DNA from: Monarcha castaneiventris obscurior
Taxonomy: Eukaryota > Chordata > Aves > Passeriformes > Monarchidae
Length of the DNA stretch: 64,000 bases
NCBI GenBank assembly: GCA_026261815.1
Contig: JAMPIT010000417.1
Location: 839,501-903,500 of the forward strand
Reading direction: 5' to 3'
The notes under the pieces are model-generated. The model was not told where the DNA came from, did no database searches, and worked only from the letters and a program-made list of their open reading frames with translations. The stretch's first letter is position 1. Every line of letters begins with the position of its first letter. Below are positions 46,621-59,379 of the stretch, one piece after another. The translations under genes were made by a program, and so were the position numbers.

Positions 46621-46702
46621 AAACTTTATTATACCATTTTTAACCTTAAAACCTTAACCATTAAACCTTATTATACCATTTTTATTAAACCTTATTATAC
46701 CA
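46621..46702. repeat. imperfect direct repeat of a TTATTATACCA unit
   Basis: The unit TTATTATACCATTTTTA occurs twice and a third, shorter TTATTATACCA follows. They are separated by TTAAACC/CCTTAA-type spacers. It is a local duplication without coding content. Confidence 0.8.
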
Positions 46703-48300
46703 GACCTCAAATAGGAGCTATTGGGGAGTTCCTGAAGTAGCTTCCATACTGATATTTAATCCATAAAGGTCAGGCAGGTGGCGTTGCTTGCAATGACAAG
46801 GTTTTCTCCATTTTTAACTCTCAGACACATTTTGACATATAGTTAAACTAAAGTGCTCTGGTGCTTGGATCACCTCACTGGTTTTTATACACAGGATATC
46901 TCCTGCAGGGAAATTCTGGCCCCAGGTGAGGTCCTCCGTGGTTGAGTTTTGACTGTGGTGTTCTGATGGGACAAAATTGCAAATCTATCAGAGAGGACAG
47001 ATTCTCTAGCAGGCTCTGTGGTTCAATATTAGGAAGGAAAGGATGAAAATACAAGGCAAGAGAAAAGCTAAGGGCAATGGCCAGGTGAGAAATGTATGGC
47101 TATGGCTGGGAGAAATGTAATCTAGCCTGTGAGTGGAGGAGAGGGAGTTGATTAAGGACTGTAATACTTTACTAATTTGCTTCAGTCTGACAAGGTAATA
47201 GTCTTATATTTTTTGTCTTTCTTGAGGAAAAATATGAGTGATTTTTGACTACAAGAAAGGGGTTTGGCCCCTGAACTGCACCTCTCCAGTGTTTGTGTGG
47301 GGTGCATGCCCTGTGACTGAGATGTCATCACATGGGTTGGTTGTAGCCCGCACCGCAGCTGCGAGTGGCAGTGAGCTGCTGCCAGAGGAAAGTCTCAGTG
47401 ACAGCACTCAATTCACTGAAGGAAGACTCTAGGTGTTCACATGGGGAAGGTGTGCTGCTGTCCCTGAACAGAGCTGTTTCATGAAGGCTGAACAGATGGG
47501 AGGAAGAGGAACAGCTTCAGACACACATCCCTGAAGAGGTGTGTGCCTGAAGAATTATTCTTACTTCCTAGCCCTAGGCAGCCCAGTATGTGGGTTTGAC
47601 TGGATTGCTGCTCTGAGTCACCTAATTCTCCTTTTTTAATGATTGCAGGCATCTACAATTCTGTATTCTCAGCTAGCAGCTGGTTGTTAAATGCGAGATA
47701 ACTCAGAGACACCTCTGTCCCGTATTGCATGTGGCCAATGAAAAGAGCAGTCCTCGACTTCTAGTCCCTGTGGGGAAAGCCAATAGTTCAGCCATGCAAT
47801 TCATTTCACAACCATGTAAAGCTCACCCCTGCTGGGCTTATTGCAGACTAAAAGCAGATATTAACCTTCAACTAGCTTGGCCAAATTTGGCCATTTAAAG
47901 AGCAGTAGGGTTTTTATTGGTTTTGTACTTTGCATCAATGACATATTTCTAGGGTTAAAAAAGGCTTTTCTAAAAATCTTATCTTGACTATGATCTGTAT
48001 TTTTTTTCTTTAAATTCTGCAAACCTGAAGGATAAAGACATTTAAAATATTGTGACTAATCTATTTTTTTGAGGAATCCTCTGCAATTATGGCATTTCTC
48101 CTAGGGATTCTACCAAGAATTTTTCAAAATTGGCCCCGGTGTAGTATCAGTGAATTTTGGACCAGCACCATTGCATTCTCTGTGGTGCTGAGATGGAATC
48201 TTTGGTTTATTTATATTGACTGATACCAGAATAACATTTTCCATTGTTAGTTTCTCAGTGCAGGGAGAAATTAATCTCCCAGCCTATTTGCATCCACTAG
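46703..48300. other. non-coding stretch
   Basis: A slightly GC-richer interval lies at 47240-47580, with only a 64-codon frame. I see no gene, RNA or repeat family. Confidence 0.6.
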
Positions 48301-48302
48301 CA

Positions 48303-48362
48303 ATAAAGCCCAATTTTAATGAGAAAATGAATATAAAGCCCAATTTTAATGAGAAAATGAAT
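48303..48362. repeat. perfect tandem duplication, 2 x 30 bp
   Basis: Copies at 48303-48332 and 48333-48362 are identical (each begins ATAAAGCCCAATTTTAATGA). The period is divisible by three, so the 68-codon frame that crosses it stays open, but nothing else supports coding. Confidence 0.95.
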
Positions 48363-49415
48363 ATTTGGGCTTTACACTTTGTATCTTTTCTGGCAGCTGT
48401 GCTTTTTATTCACTCTGACTGAAACAGCTTCAATGACAGCAGCCAGGATCCTCCCCTTCTGTTCAGCTTTTCCATAGAAGGCAAAATGAAATATGTCTCT
48501 AAAGATAGGACAGTACTATTTTGAGTACTTGCTTTTTCATGGGATTATACCAATAAACAAAAGAAAAATATTCATTCCCACCTCTATGCTTTAAGAGCCA
48601 AAGCACTTTTTCAGGAATATCAACTATTTCTTCTTACCTGTTTCTTCAAATTCACGTTCTCTCTCTTTCCTTTTTATTTATTCTTCCTGGCTTCTTTCAT
48701 CATGCAATAAAATAAATGTTAGTTCTATGTTAGATTACATTGTTTTCAAAAACAAAGGTGGCATTTATTTGTTCACAAGGTTTTAAAGCTAATGGTCCAA
48801 CTCACAGGTAGAAAAACAACAGTGATTCATATCTTTCTTTGTAAGCAGCATCACCCGAAGGGCATTATGCAACTCCGGCTTTTATAGGGTTTTTCTTTTT
48901 TTCCTCAGGCATAATGACTCCAGAGAGACCAAACATAACAGTGATCAATTGGGCTGCTTTCTTTTCCATTTCGGTTTTACACAACAAAGGGATCCGTTGA
49001 TTTTATTTGTCATTTATTTATGCTTTAAGCAAGCATGGTTTGGAAAATATTGGCCTGTCCAGCAGGCAGTTTCTACTATTGGTGCCTCAGCATAAATGTG
49101 TTTTTCCCCTGTATGAGATTACAAGGCAAGGTCATCCATGGTATTACAGCTCTGAAAAAAGCAACAATACTGAGAGCTGTAACCTTTTCTAGTTAAAGCT
49201 AGTGAGAATTTTGTTGCTGGGAGCTGCCTATAATGGGATACAATTCAGGGGTTGACATGTTACTTGTTGACTTTGAGCCAAATCTAAAAAAGTGCACCAG
49301 TCCAGAGCTGCAGTCTTGAAAAGGGTTTCCTTTTGTGTTAGCCTGAAGTGCTGAGATTTTTCCAGGTGGATGCAGCTGGATCAGCTGCAACCATAAGCAA
49401 CCATAATGTGCCTAG
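48363..49415. other. AT-rich non-coding stretch
   Basis: Only short open frames are present and no recognisable repeat, RNA or exon. Confidence 0.6.
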
Positions 49416-49419
49416 ATCC

Positions 49420-50300
49420 ATCTAATCAATCCAGTGTGTGGGACCTGGCAAATCCACGTCCAACTCATCCATCCTGTAGATGATATTGGGGTGAACAGAA
49501 GATTTGTGGACTGGTTTCCTTGCCAAAAATGAAGCTGTGGTTCCCCTGGCCTTTGAGACAGAGCCAAAGAGTGTGGTGATGATCACTCTCTGTCTAATGG
49601 GCATATTGTTAAATTGTCTTTTCAGCAAATGAGTGTCTTAAGGCTTACACTCTTTTGTCTGCCCAGGAGATTTAAGCCTCTTTTCCAAATATTTCATGTG
49701 AGTGCCCCAGTCAGTGATCTGGCAAACCAAGAAAGAGGACTGTTAGAGCATTGTGCTTGAAAGGGGAACACGTGCCTCTGATGCCTTCTCCCAGGACTGC
49801 AACATTAATAACACATTTGAATAGTAAGGCAGGATGAGTGAACCTGGCTTGGTTACCAAGAAGAGAGTCGTGAGGTACCTGTTCTTTGGAAACCCCTCCA
49901 GGCTGGGTCTCTGAGCAGCCTGTGAACCAAGAGCAAGCCATCCTTGCCCCATGGTGGGGGGCATGTTTGAGAGCACCCGTGTAACACAGGGCACAAGCCT
50001 CAGCAGGGGCTCCTGTGGAGTGGCTCAAGGCATCCTCCTGCTCTGAGGCTCAGGGTTGTCTCCTCCAAGTCCCACTTCCACAGGGTCAATGAGCACACTG
50101 GGAACCTTGGTATGATCCTCTGTTCTCCACAGATGCCAGAACAGTGACCAACAATGTGATAGCAGGGCAAAAGGGTGCCTGTAACTCCCTCACCCACCAG
50201 TGCCATCTACTCACAGGCAGCTTCAGAGCCTCTTGCCCATGACAACACTCCCATCCTGTCCTGCAAAATCCTAAAAGCCAGAACATCCTGACTCATTCTG
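49420..50300. other. GC-richer segment of unknown origin
   Basis: About 880 bases are richer in GC than the flanks, with a chain of minus-strand open frames (50086-50286, 50000-50206, 49711-50028, 49743-49994, 49422-49628). The last gives a protein-like product with MPIRQRVIITTLFGSVSKAR near its start. I could not assign it. No long terminal repeats, poly(A) or CR1 features were seen. Confidence 0.2.
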
Positions 50301-52300
50301 GCTCTTTATCCTCTCGCCCAAAACATATATGGATTTTTTAAGCCTTTTGCTTCGTTAAAATCCTCCACCCTAGTAGCACAGGCCTCATTACCACATATTG
50401 GCCACAATATCCTCTTTATAGCTACAGATATCTCTGGCGTAAGAAGCTTTTAATTGCCTTTATTCTCTGTGGTGAATATCTGAAGGCAGTGACACATACA
50501 TAATTACCATGCAACTGGAAAATAAGTTTGGGACACATGTGCTGCTGATTTTTCCCCTCACTCCTTAAAAGGGGTCTTCTAGTTCACAGCAATCACAAGG
50601 TGTGTAGTATGTATCTAAAAAGGGGAAATTTGTGAGTATTTCGCCAATTATTAAAAAACCCTCTAACATACAACCTACTGTTCATTAGCTGAAAAATGAA
50701 GGTTTCTGTTTCAAGAATGGTACAGTTCATTTAAGATACTTCTGACCTAGATTTGTACTGAATTGCTTCAAGTGAGTAATGCACAATCTATTTATAGGAT
50801 CATTATTAAATTAGAACTTGCATGATTTAAATCCCCTTGCAGCACATTCACAAGGGAGACTCAGGCACTCTTGTCACCCAGTGGGTAGCAAGCTTGGGTT
50901 AATGTTCACAGGAGTGGTAGTCTGGACTAGTTTTCTGAAAGGAGTATCTGATTTTGAGATGCAGATAGCTTGCTGTAAAATGGAAATTCATCAGACCAGT
51001 TTTGGACTTCTACTTTTGAATGAGATGAAATATACCTCTAAGTACCCCTTTTCCATGATTCATTTTTCATGCTGGCTTATTGAGCACTGTAGGTTTTCAA
51101 TACCTCTAGCTATTATATGTAAACACCATCACAGGGTCTGAATATAACCTAGGAAGATCATCATTAAGTATTGTGGTAGTGTTGCAGTGTTGTGGCTCTA
51201 GTTTGCTGAAGCTGGCAGTAGGTGCCAGGGCATGTTCCACTGATCATTTCAGTATATGAAGTTTTCTACCTTCTTTTAAATCAGGTAATTGCTACAGCAG
51301 CACTGCAAACATCCAGGTGATATTTCTGAAAGGTCTGTGAAGATTACCTCACTTGGAAATGCTGGGAGCTGGGTGCTTAACTTCTCTGAAAAATTAAGAC
51401 ATTTAAAAAATATATATAGCTGAGTGTTATTATCAGATGTAAATTAGGTGTCTTGACATTTGCCAGTTTTGGCAGGCAGCTGGCATACATGGATTTGTGA
51501 AATCCTAGGACAGTAGCCATAAGAAATGGAATTAGCATGGAATATAAGAGGCCTGCCTTGGTTTTGCTTCCTTTCTTCCTTCCACTCTGCTTTTACTTGT
51601 TAGCTGTATGGGATGCTGTTTAAGGTGGGAGCTGTGTTTCATGTCCGTGCTTTGTGGCACTTGGTGTCGAGGGGTACCAGTCTTGATTAAAGTCTTCCCA
51701 CTAAATTATCACCTGTGAAACTAATGGCCATCCATAAAATACCAGGTTCTGAACAAGATATTTGCCTGTCACTTCAAATCCTCTTTTCTTTTTGTTATGC
51801 TTCTCAATGTCACCTTTAGGTTTAAGTACATTTTTCCTGCAGCTGTGCAGCAATTTCAGTGCATTAACACATTTTTCGTATGAAGCAACACAAAAAGCAG
51901 ATTCAGAATAAATCGCTCAGAATAAAGTACTGTGTAGGTCAATATTGTTTTGGAATCTTTTTCAAGGATGTATCTAAATCCTTAAGGGAATGAATTTGAA
52001 TGTCCTTTAATTCTAAGAGGACCCTAATGCTATCAAGAATAAGGTCAGCCTCAAGTGGCTTGTACTCCAGTTGTAATTTGAGTGTGCTGACTTATACAGT
52101 GGAGTTAAGAAAAAGATTTTAAGTTTTATTATTACTGATATTATTGTTCATGACAGTGTTAGAGTTGTCCCTTGAAAATAAAAACGCTTCTAAACTGAGT
52201 AAGAGCAGACAGAAAGGTTGTTAGCATAATGTACATACACACTTAGAGGCATCCACTTCTTTGCCAAAATTAAATCCCTAGGCACTTTTATAAGGATGTA
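50301..52300. other. AT-rich non-coding stretch
   Basis: The one open frame above 100 codons (50818-51141, plus, 107 codons) has no recognised domain. No mobile element or RNA was seen. Confidence 0.6.
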
Positions 52301-52310
52301 CAAAAGAAGT

Positions 52311-52350
52311 ACTAATAATAATAGTATTAATAATAGTAATTATTATACAA
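52311..52350. repeat. AAT/ATT trinucleotide-rich low complexity
   Basis: Imperfect ATA, AAT and ATT units (AATAATAATAGTATTAATAA and onward) form a short, weakly self-complementary AT tract. Confidence 0.8.
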
Positions 52351-53025
52351 TAGCTACCTTTTTCAATCATAAAATCCATTTAATCAACATAGAATAATTT
52401 GGAGAAATAAATATAATCAAGGACTTGTTTCTTTGAGAGCTAGGAAAGTTTGAATTAAAGCAGATAGGAAACAAATGTCCAGATGGATACCAAAAAAACC
52501 CCCAAATCTTCTACTTCAGCTTCTTCATCGCTGGCAAATATGTATCCAGAAATGTCAGGTATTTGTTCCAGCACTGTCTTCAGTGAATGTCCAGGCTTTA
52601 TTTAACATGCCCAAGAATAACTGACTTGGGTGAGGATCTTCCTCCTTGACCTATGAAGTCTTCCAAGGCCTAAAATGGGATATCTGTGGCCTCATTTAAA
52701 GGCAACTGGGTGTCTAATGCAGAAGTCCAATGGGTTAAAAATAGGGAAAATGAGATGCAATTTTTCAGTGTAAAAATGCAATAACTAATATAAAATCACA
52801 TCCCAATGCATTCTGAAGGTTCATTTGCTGGAATTCTGGTGTGAAATGGCTTTATATTGCTGGGAATTCTACTCTTCTGTGCCAGGAGTCTCAGAATTGG
52901 ATGTAGAGACAAGCTCAGAGTCTTGTCTTTGCCCTTGAGTCTAGTAATGTTATTGCATGACAACAAATATTTAAAAAAAACAGAGAAAGGGTCCAAGTCA
53001 ATACACTAAAGTAGTGTCCATGGGC
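52351..53025. other. AT-rich non-coding stretch
   Basis: No gene or repeat was recognised before the CR1 fragment begins. Confidence 0.6.
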
Positions 53026-53027
53026 AA

Positions 53028-53240
53028 GAAAGGTCAGGTGAAGCACTGGAATGGGTTGACCCAGAGAAGTTATGGATGCCACATCCCTGGAATTGCCCAA
53101 GACCAGGTTGGATGAAGCTCCGGGAGAGAAAATTGTCCCTGCCCAAAGCAGGGGGTTTGGGAGCAGTTGATTTTTAGGTTCCCTTCTGACCCAGGCCATT
53201 TTATGATTCTATGATTCTGTGATTCTATGATTTTATGATA
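53028..53240 (+). mobile_element. CR1 LINE 3'-end fragment with expanded tail
   Basis: The text GAAGCACTGGAATGGGTTGA, then CAGAGAAGTTATGGATGCC, then CCCTGCCCAAAGCAGGGGGT matches the avian CR1 3' untranslated end. It finishes with about five diverged copies of the family's ATTCTATG-type 8-bp tail at 53201-53240. Some of the usual text just before the CCCTGCCC block is missing. The element is 5'-truncated to about 210 bases and non-coding. The minus-strand open frames crossing it are shadows. Confidence 0.93.
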
Positions 53241-53985
53241 TGGTGATGATGAGTTTTCTGAAACCAAAACACAGTTTCTGTGAGTAGACTTACAGAAGTG
53301 AGGGTGATTGTGTGATCTATGTATATACAAAGAGACTAACAAAATAAGCTTACTTGGTTACAAAAATATTATGCAGGGTTATCTTCAGCAAAAGGCCTTC
53401 CTTATTTTTTCTTGTTTTGTGTGATGAGTTCATACCAAAATATAAATAATACATAGAAAAAACATCCACAGGTACATGTTGTATGATTCAGGAGTATGTC
53501 CAATGCAATGTGTTGTATTTATGGGAAGTAATGTTTTTGTAGAGTGTATGCTAAAAGAGACATTTTTCAAAACACTGTATCACAAATGAAAAAATGACAA
53601 CACACATGATAATTGTAGGTGAATAACTACATCTGTAGGATAAACTTAAAAAAGCCAGAAAAGTCACAAATAGGACACACTTCTCACTGACGAATTTACT
53701 GACTTGCTGGTTTCTATTTCATACTTAATGCTATCTAAATGCTGTTTCAGCCTGTGAATTGAATTTCCTTTTAATTTGAGCAGATCATATATTCATTTGT
53801 CAACTCTATCTTCATCAAGAAAGGCATTATTCCTGGCAGTTTCATCTCATCCTTAAAGATAACCTTGGATTATGTCATGACTCAATTCTGTATTGCCCCT
53901 ACAGAGATAATGAATTCACACATGTAAGAGCATCATTTACCAATGGGTGTGGGATGCTGTTGTGAACATATCATTTCCATCTGCC
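53241..53985. other. AT-rich non-coding stretch
   Basis: No gene or repeat was recognised. Confidence 0.6.
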
Positions 53986-53989
53986 ACAG

Positions 53990-54041
53990 GATGATTCCAT
54001 TTGCAAAAATTGATCTCCTGGAGGAGGATTTCTCAGCTAGG
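53990..54041 (+). other. candidate 52-nt internal exon, unassigned
   Basis: An acceptor-like site (CATTTCCATCTGCCACAG) ends at 53989 and a donor-like AGG/GTAAGC begins at 54042. Of the three frames only one is open, giving MIPFAKIDLLEEDFSAR over 17 codons after one leading base. The exon length is 1 plus 51, so inclusion would shift phase. The peptide is not one I recognise and no neighbouring exon was found. Confidence 0.12.
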
Positions 54042-54049
54042 GTAAGCAC

Positions 54050-57000
54050 ATTGTAGGCACAGTTTAGCAGAGTGTGTTGTCTGACAGGAGAGGAAAAGGG
54101 GATCATATTGCTTCTGCTGTCCCCAGAAAGTCAAAGCTCAGGGAATGGGCTTGCATCTCTTCACACTGAGGCTGGAGAAAGGAGCAAGGACAGGGTAAAC
54201 AAGTCCTTCCTTCTTGTAGCAAAAGGTTTCAGCTCAGCAGGTCTGAGAGGAGTAACGCATCCACATGTAGGGATGGTGAAAGCACGAAGTTAATCCACTT
54301 CTGGAAAATTCAGCCTCAACTGTGATAAATTCTGTGAGATGCTAGAGCAGGCACTGCTGTGAGATGACCTCTTTTAAACAGCTTTAGGAGTCAGTTTAAT
54401 GGCTCCCAGAAAAGGATTAAGCTCCTATGTAATTACTGTGAATAGAACTTTGCATTTCATCAGCTGTAAACAATAGTAATCACATGTACCACAATGAAAA
54501 TTCATGTGCATCAAGCAGTTTTCCTTGTGTGAATTGGAATTTGACGAGAGGGAGTGCAGATGGATGCCTAAGAAAGTACTCTGCAGGGACACCTGGGATG
54601 GACCAGGAACAGACACAGCCCAGTTAGATCACTGCATGCCTTGGTAAAAAGGTAAAGTAGATCTTGCACGTTACATCAGTTTTCGTGTACTAGCAAGATC
54701 AAATTATGTACAAAGCAAAGGGCATTACATGATAACTGAGCAGTTTAGGGTTAGGAGTATTTGCATGCCCTGCCAAAATTTTTAAGAATTACATCTCTTC
54801 CTGTTCGCTTCCCAGTCATGAGAGGCAAGATACAGTTGTGAGTTTGCAAGAGCAAGACAGTATCCCTTTGAGTAGCCTGGGAAATTTTGAGTGGAGTTGC
54901 CTGACTTCCAGAGCAGCTGTATACGTGTGTAGCTCAAAAGTCATGGCTTAAGTACAGTGCCAAGGAACTCACTGAGTCCTGCTATTTCTATCTACTCTCA
55001 GTTCTGTGGAAAGAAAATACTCGTTCAGTGTGTTTGAAGTACACAATATATTCCTTATTTGCTATAGAGATGGACCTCCACAGACCTACAGTTTGTTCCC
55101 TCAGTGCAACTGGCCTCGTGCTGGCAGTTCCTCTGTCTCTGCCACTCACACTGGCTGTAACAGGAGATGCAGGTGCAATCCTGGTCCTGGTGGCATTCAC
55201 ATGTTCATGTAACATGAGGAAGATGATGTGTTTCAGTTTAATGCAAATTACTGATCACAGTATGTTTCCATGTACATTTTTCAAGAAACACATTTGCTTT
55301 AAGTTTCCCGAAGCCCATCTTTGCCGTCATATTTTGGTATGTTGTGTGTCACTGTTCAATGTGCATTGTGTCAGCGTGATCCTGTCAACTGCCATAAAGG
55401 ATAAGCTACTATGACAACTTATGTCCTAATGCAGTTTGACAAGATGAAATATGCAAAAAAGTAAACACAATTCCTGCCAGTGCACTGGTCCTAACAACTT
55501 CAGGTGTACCTACCTCCCTTAATTAATCACTTGCTAATGATAGTTTCCTGATTTCTGCCAGAAACAGGGCACAGGAGGTACTGTGTATCTATGTGACATA
55601 TTTCAGACTTACAGAGGTATTGCCTGTATACCATGTCTTGTACCAGTTCTTATTAGACCACTCTGATTACTTTTCTGGTTCTTGCAGGTAGGCAAAAGTA
55701 CAAATTCACTGGAACAGCTTTTTCTTTTTGAAACACATAAATCAATCTCAATTCTTTGAAACTGCATTGTTCTAAAGCGTGTTCACAATTCTTGGAAATA
55801 TAACTTATTTTTCTGAAAATCTATATTTTATGGAACAGAGTTTAAATTTTCACCTGAAACCATTATGGTTTCTATGAAAAGAGAATGGATAACGAATGAA
55901 TGGACTCTCATTAAGCTTAAAATTACTCAACAAGAACCATTCTGAATCAATTAATCATAGTGTAACAGGACTCTTAATTTTCTGGCATTCTCAAAATCAA
56001 AAATAAGTATTTGCATCATATTTCATCGTAAGAAATGTGATTAATTTTGTTTACAGCTGATGAAATACATAATTTCAGTCACAGTAATTATATACTGGCT
56101 CCACCTTTTCTATTCTGGGAGCTTCTAAATTGAATACTAAGGTTGTCTAAACAAGGTTGTCTCACAACAGTGCCCTTCCACCTGTTACTCTTCTCCCTAC
56201 ACACCTTCCATGACCATGTGCAAAAAGGATCAGAAAATCCGATTTATATGACATAGCAGGATACTATGAGACATATCTGTAGTTTAAAATAAGATTAGGC
56301 TTCAGGTACTTTGCAGGGAAATAACATCAGCCCTTCTATTTATCAGGCTTCATGTGTGACTGTTACAAATGGATTTTTTATTTTAATATATTATTTTGTT
56401 ATTCAGTGGGTCTTGGGTTTGTCCCCAAGTTGTTTAACATTATCTAAACAATCCAGATTCTTGACACCTGAATATGTTAGCTAACATGACAGCCTATTAT
56501 TCAAATACAGACAGGTAAATTTCCCATGGAACATTACTTATGGGATTGGAGAGGGCTGCCTTGACACCAACAAATGCATTTTACCCATATTGATTCACCC
56601 AGCAAGGAATGTTAATTATTAGAAAGGTAGAAAGGTAATTCCTCTTTATTGTTCCATGGAAACAAATGTTTCCAAAGACCATTTTGAAGAGAATTTTCTT
56701 CATATTGTTTCATATTCCAATTAAATTAAACTTTTAAAATGTCAAATAGGGAGTGGAAAGGGTGAAAAAATAGAACATGAAAGTTAGCAATTAATTTTAA
56801 ATTATATTTTAAAAAGAAAAAAAAAAACAAGCACAAAAACCAGTTCTGGTTTTGACCAGCCTAAGTTCTGGCACTCACTGCATTAAACAGAACATAGTGA
56901 ACAACATAACCCTGGCACACACCTTGCTGAGGCAGCTTTAGGAAGCACCTAAGGCAGCTCTGAATCCTCTGACCAAAACACGATTCTAATGCACTAGGCA

Positions 57001-57800
57001 TTTAAGCCCCTGTAACTTTTGAGAATTTGTGTTATGAGGCAGGTTTAATGAAAACTGTGCCTAGCTTGCCAAGTAAGTGATTTACTCTCTGTGCTAGTAC
57101 AGTGATCTCTTCCATTAAAGAGGTCAGGCTGTCCCTGTTTGGAAGTATAGCATTGTTCTAGAGAAACTTATAGGAACAACATACCAGCTACATTATTCAG
57201 TATTTGTATACTTCAGGGGATGTGACAGAAAGATTATTTACTTATCTAAAACTGTTTTCTCTTCCATTATGGTTCACAGAATAATTCAATTTCCAAATTT
57301 AAATCAAAATAATTTTCTGTCTCTTGCTGACTTCTGTTGACCTCTTCCACTATGGTGTAAGTTGTTTGTTTGTTCCCAAATTCTAGTATTCCACTTCCCC
57401 TGTACTGCTACTCTGCATGCCCAAGGCCAATATTTGGCACCTTTCAACAAGGGATGTCTTACATCAGAGCCAGTTTCACTGATTATATGTAATTTACAAA
57501 ACATGAAGGTCATTCAGGCTGTATCAGGCTGGACTATCACTACATATGAACACTTATTTCTCTGCCTTAAGAAGATAAAAGTTAATGTATTATAAGCTTG
57601 TGAAAGTATGAAAGAAATGCAGATGTGTACAGTAGGTTAAAATTAACTCAGGCATTTTCAACTCTCCTCCATCAGCACAAAGTTCTTGATTTAGAAGACC
57701 TTGAAGTAGCTGGTTAATTACTCGCTGAATCGGGATCAGAATGCTTATGCAGCAACATTTATTAATTTGGTGGAGCAACAGTTCAGTGGAAATATGTCAC
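54050..57800. other. AT-rich non-coding stretch
   Basis: The largest open frame is 128 codons (55028-55414, plus), with a hydrophobic middle and no recognised family, overlapped by a 75-codon minus frame. An A-run occurs near 56811-56827. No mobile element or RNA was seen. Confidence 0.6.
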
Positions 57801-57812
57801 TTGCTTTGACAC

Positions 57813-58541
57813 ATGTATGAAACTTTTGACAAAATTAATAGGGGAATTCCTGTAACTGTGGGAGGCACCATGTTTTCATGGCTGTGGCCCACAAGTTATC
57901 AGCAGGCTTTTAAAAACATTCACACACTGCTCCTCCACCTTCAATGTTTCCAAAGCAGGACTGTTTGTGGAAGGATAACACAGGGAGTTTACCTGGGGGC
58001 AGGCAAGTGTGGAATTAAAAGGTATAGAGCAATTAGCTGCAGTTCATCACCTGCTTGCTGCAGCTCTCAAGCTGTCTCCAGAATATCAGGTTCAGTGGAA
58101 GGGGGAGCTAAGGAATTAAAAAGCCTCCTCATCTTCACTGCAGTAGATCCCAAGACCTATTGTGTCAGGGCTGTCGCATGCAGTCTGAGTCTTCTGGGTG
58201 GTTGGCCCCAGCTGATGTCCTGCACAGCCAGGTGGGTGCCAGAAGAGCCTTGCATAAGACATCCAGATTGCACTCGGAAGGGAGCAGCTTGGCCTCTCCT
58301 GAAGTGCCAGCCAGCGCTTTGCCCAGGCTGATGGGTTTTCATCCCCCTGGGAGCTCTCCAGGAGCCTGCAGCAATGGCAGGGCAGAGGGAAAGGCTCTCA
58401 CCCCATGCAGCCTGGGCTTTCTCACTTGACCAACAGCTCTCCTCCTGCATGGGGAAGTCCATCGGGCTGATGGACCATGGCAGGTTATCCAAGAGCTGGC
58501 TTTCAAGGAAAGATAAATTTAAAGGTAAGTTTCTAAATTAA
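57813..58541 (+). other. longest open frame of the window (172 codons) plus a continuation to a splice-donor site
   Basis: The plus frame from the ATG at 57813 is open to TGA at 58329-58331. Past that single stop the same frame is open again to TAA at 58539-58541, with an ATG at 58374 in good context (GCAGCAATGG) starting a 55-codon frame. At 58525 there is a perfect donor consensus, AAAG/GTAAGT. The DNA is GC-richer than its flanks and other frames are also long (58160-58429 plus, 58157-58492 minus). The product is cysteine- and serine-rich with no known domain. It could be a non-coding first exon, a lineage-specific gene, a decayed copy, or chance. Confidence 0.2.
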
Positions 58542-58544
58542 CAC

Positions 58545-59375
58545 ATGTAACAGTTTTATATGTCAGTGTGCAGCACTACTCTGCAGGTAAGTGACTTAGT
58601 AAATCAGAAAAAAGAGCTAGAAAGATGTCAGAAAGAAAGTCTTGGTACATGCACACCTCATAGCTGCCATCAGCAGTGATGAGGCCACAGTGCTGTTCAA
58701 AGTCACCTCAATCAGAAGGAGCAAAGGAAGGCAGAGAAGACTGCATCATGTGCAACTCTGACCCTGGTTTGTTCAATAGGAGTTTGATTGCGGAGTCCTA
58801 GGAAAATTTCTTCCCTAGTAAGGCTGGTCAGGTCATGTCCACTGCTCAGCTCAGGATCCAGTGGGGTCTTATATTGATTAGCAGAAGATTTAATTTCATC
58901 CTGATTAAGAGAGAGATGAAGAAGGATGCTGAATAATCCTACAGGCATTTATCAACTCTTAGGCAGACATTCCTTTTAATCTACTGTGGTGAACAACCCA
59001 TGCGCTCAGTTCTGGCTCCCTTGACATTTTTTTTTGAAGGTCTGTTCTCCATAAATCTCCCAGACTCTTGTTTTTAATAGCAGCATTGTCCCAAGTGCAG
59101 ACGTAAAATAACTTTGTTGCTGTTATTCATTAGAATCTATATTTATTTACTTTTACCATCCAACCAGCTTTGTTTTCTTTTGTAAATTTCCTATAAAAAT
59201 ATCCTGTAAACACATTCTTGACTAACTTGATTTTTAGTGATGAAAGTTATAAATGTTAAACATTAAAAAGTTCGTTTTGCTAGTATAAAATAACTATGTA
59301 TTTTAATCCAATGAATATATGTAAATGTAATTAAAATATGTTGTATCTTCCTATTGTTGGGAATATGACTCAGAA
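58545..59375. other. AT-rich non-coding stretch
   Basis: No recognisable gene or repeat was found. A minus frame of 78 codons at 58712-58948 has no known domain. Confidence 0.6.
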
Positions 59376-59379
59376 ATTA

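Noticed and set aside
46770..46790. GGCAGGTGGCGTTG as a CTCF core
   Set aside because: It matches only part of the CTCF motif and lacks the flanking consensus. Similar partial matches are expected by chance.
55028..55414. 128-codon frame with a hydrophobic segment as a possible membrane protein
   Set aside because: The hydrophobic run sits in a region with an overlapping antisense frame. There is no signal, family match or splice context.
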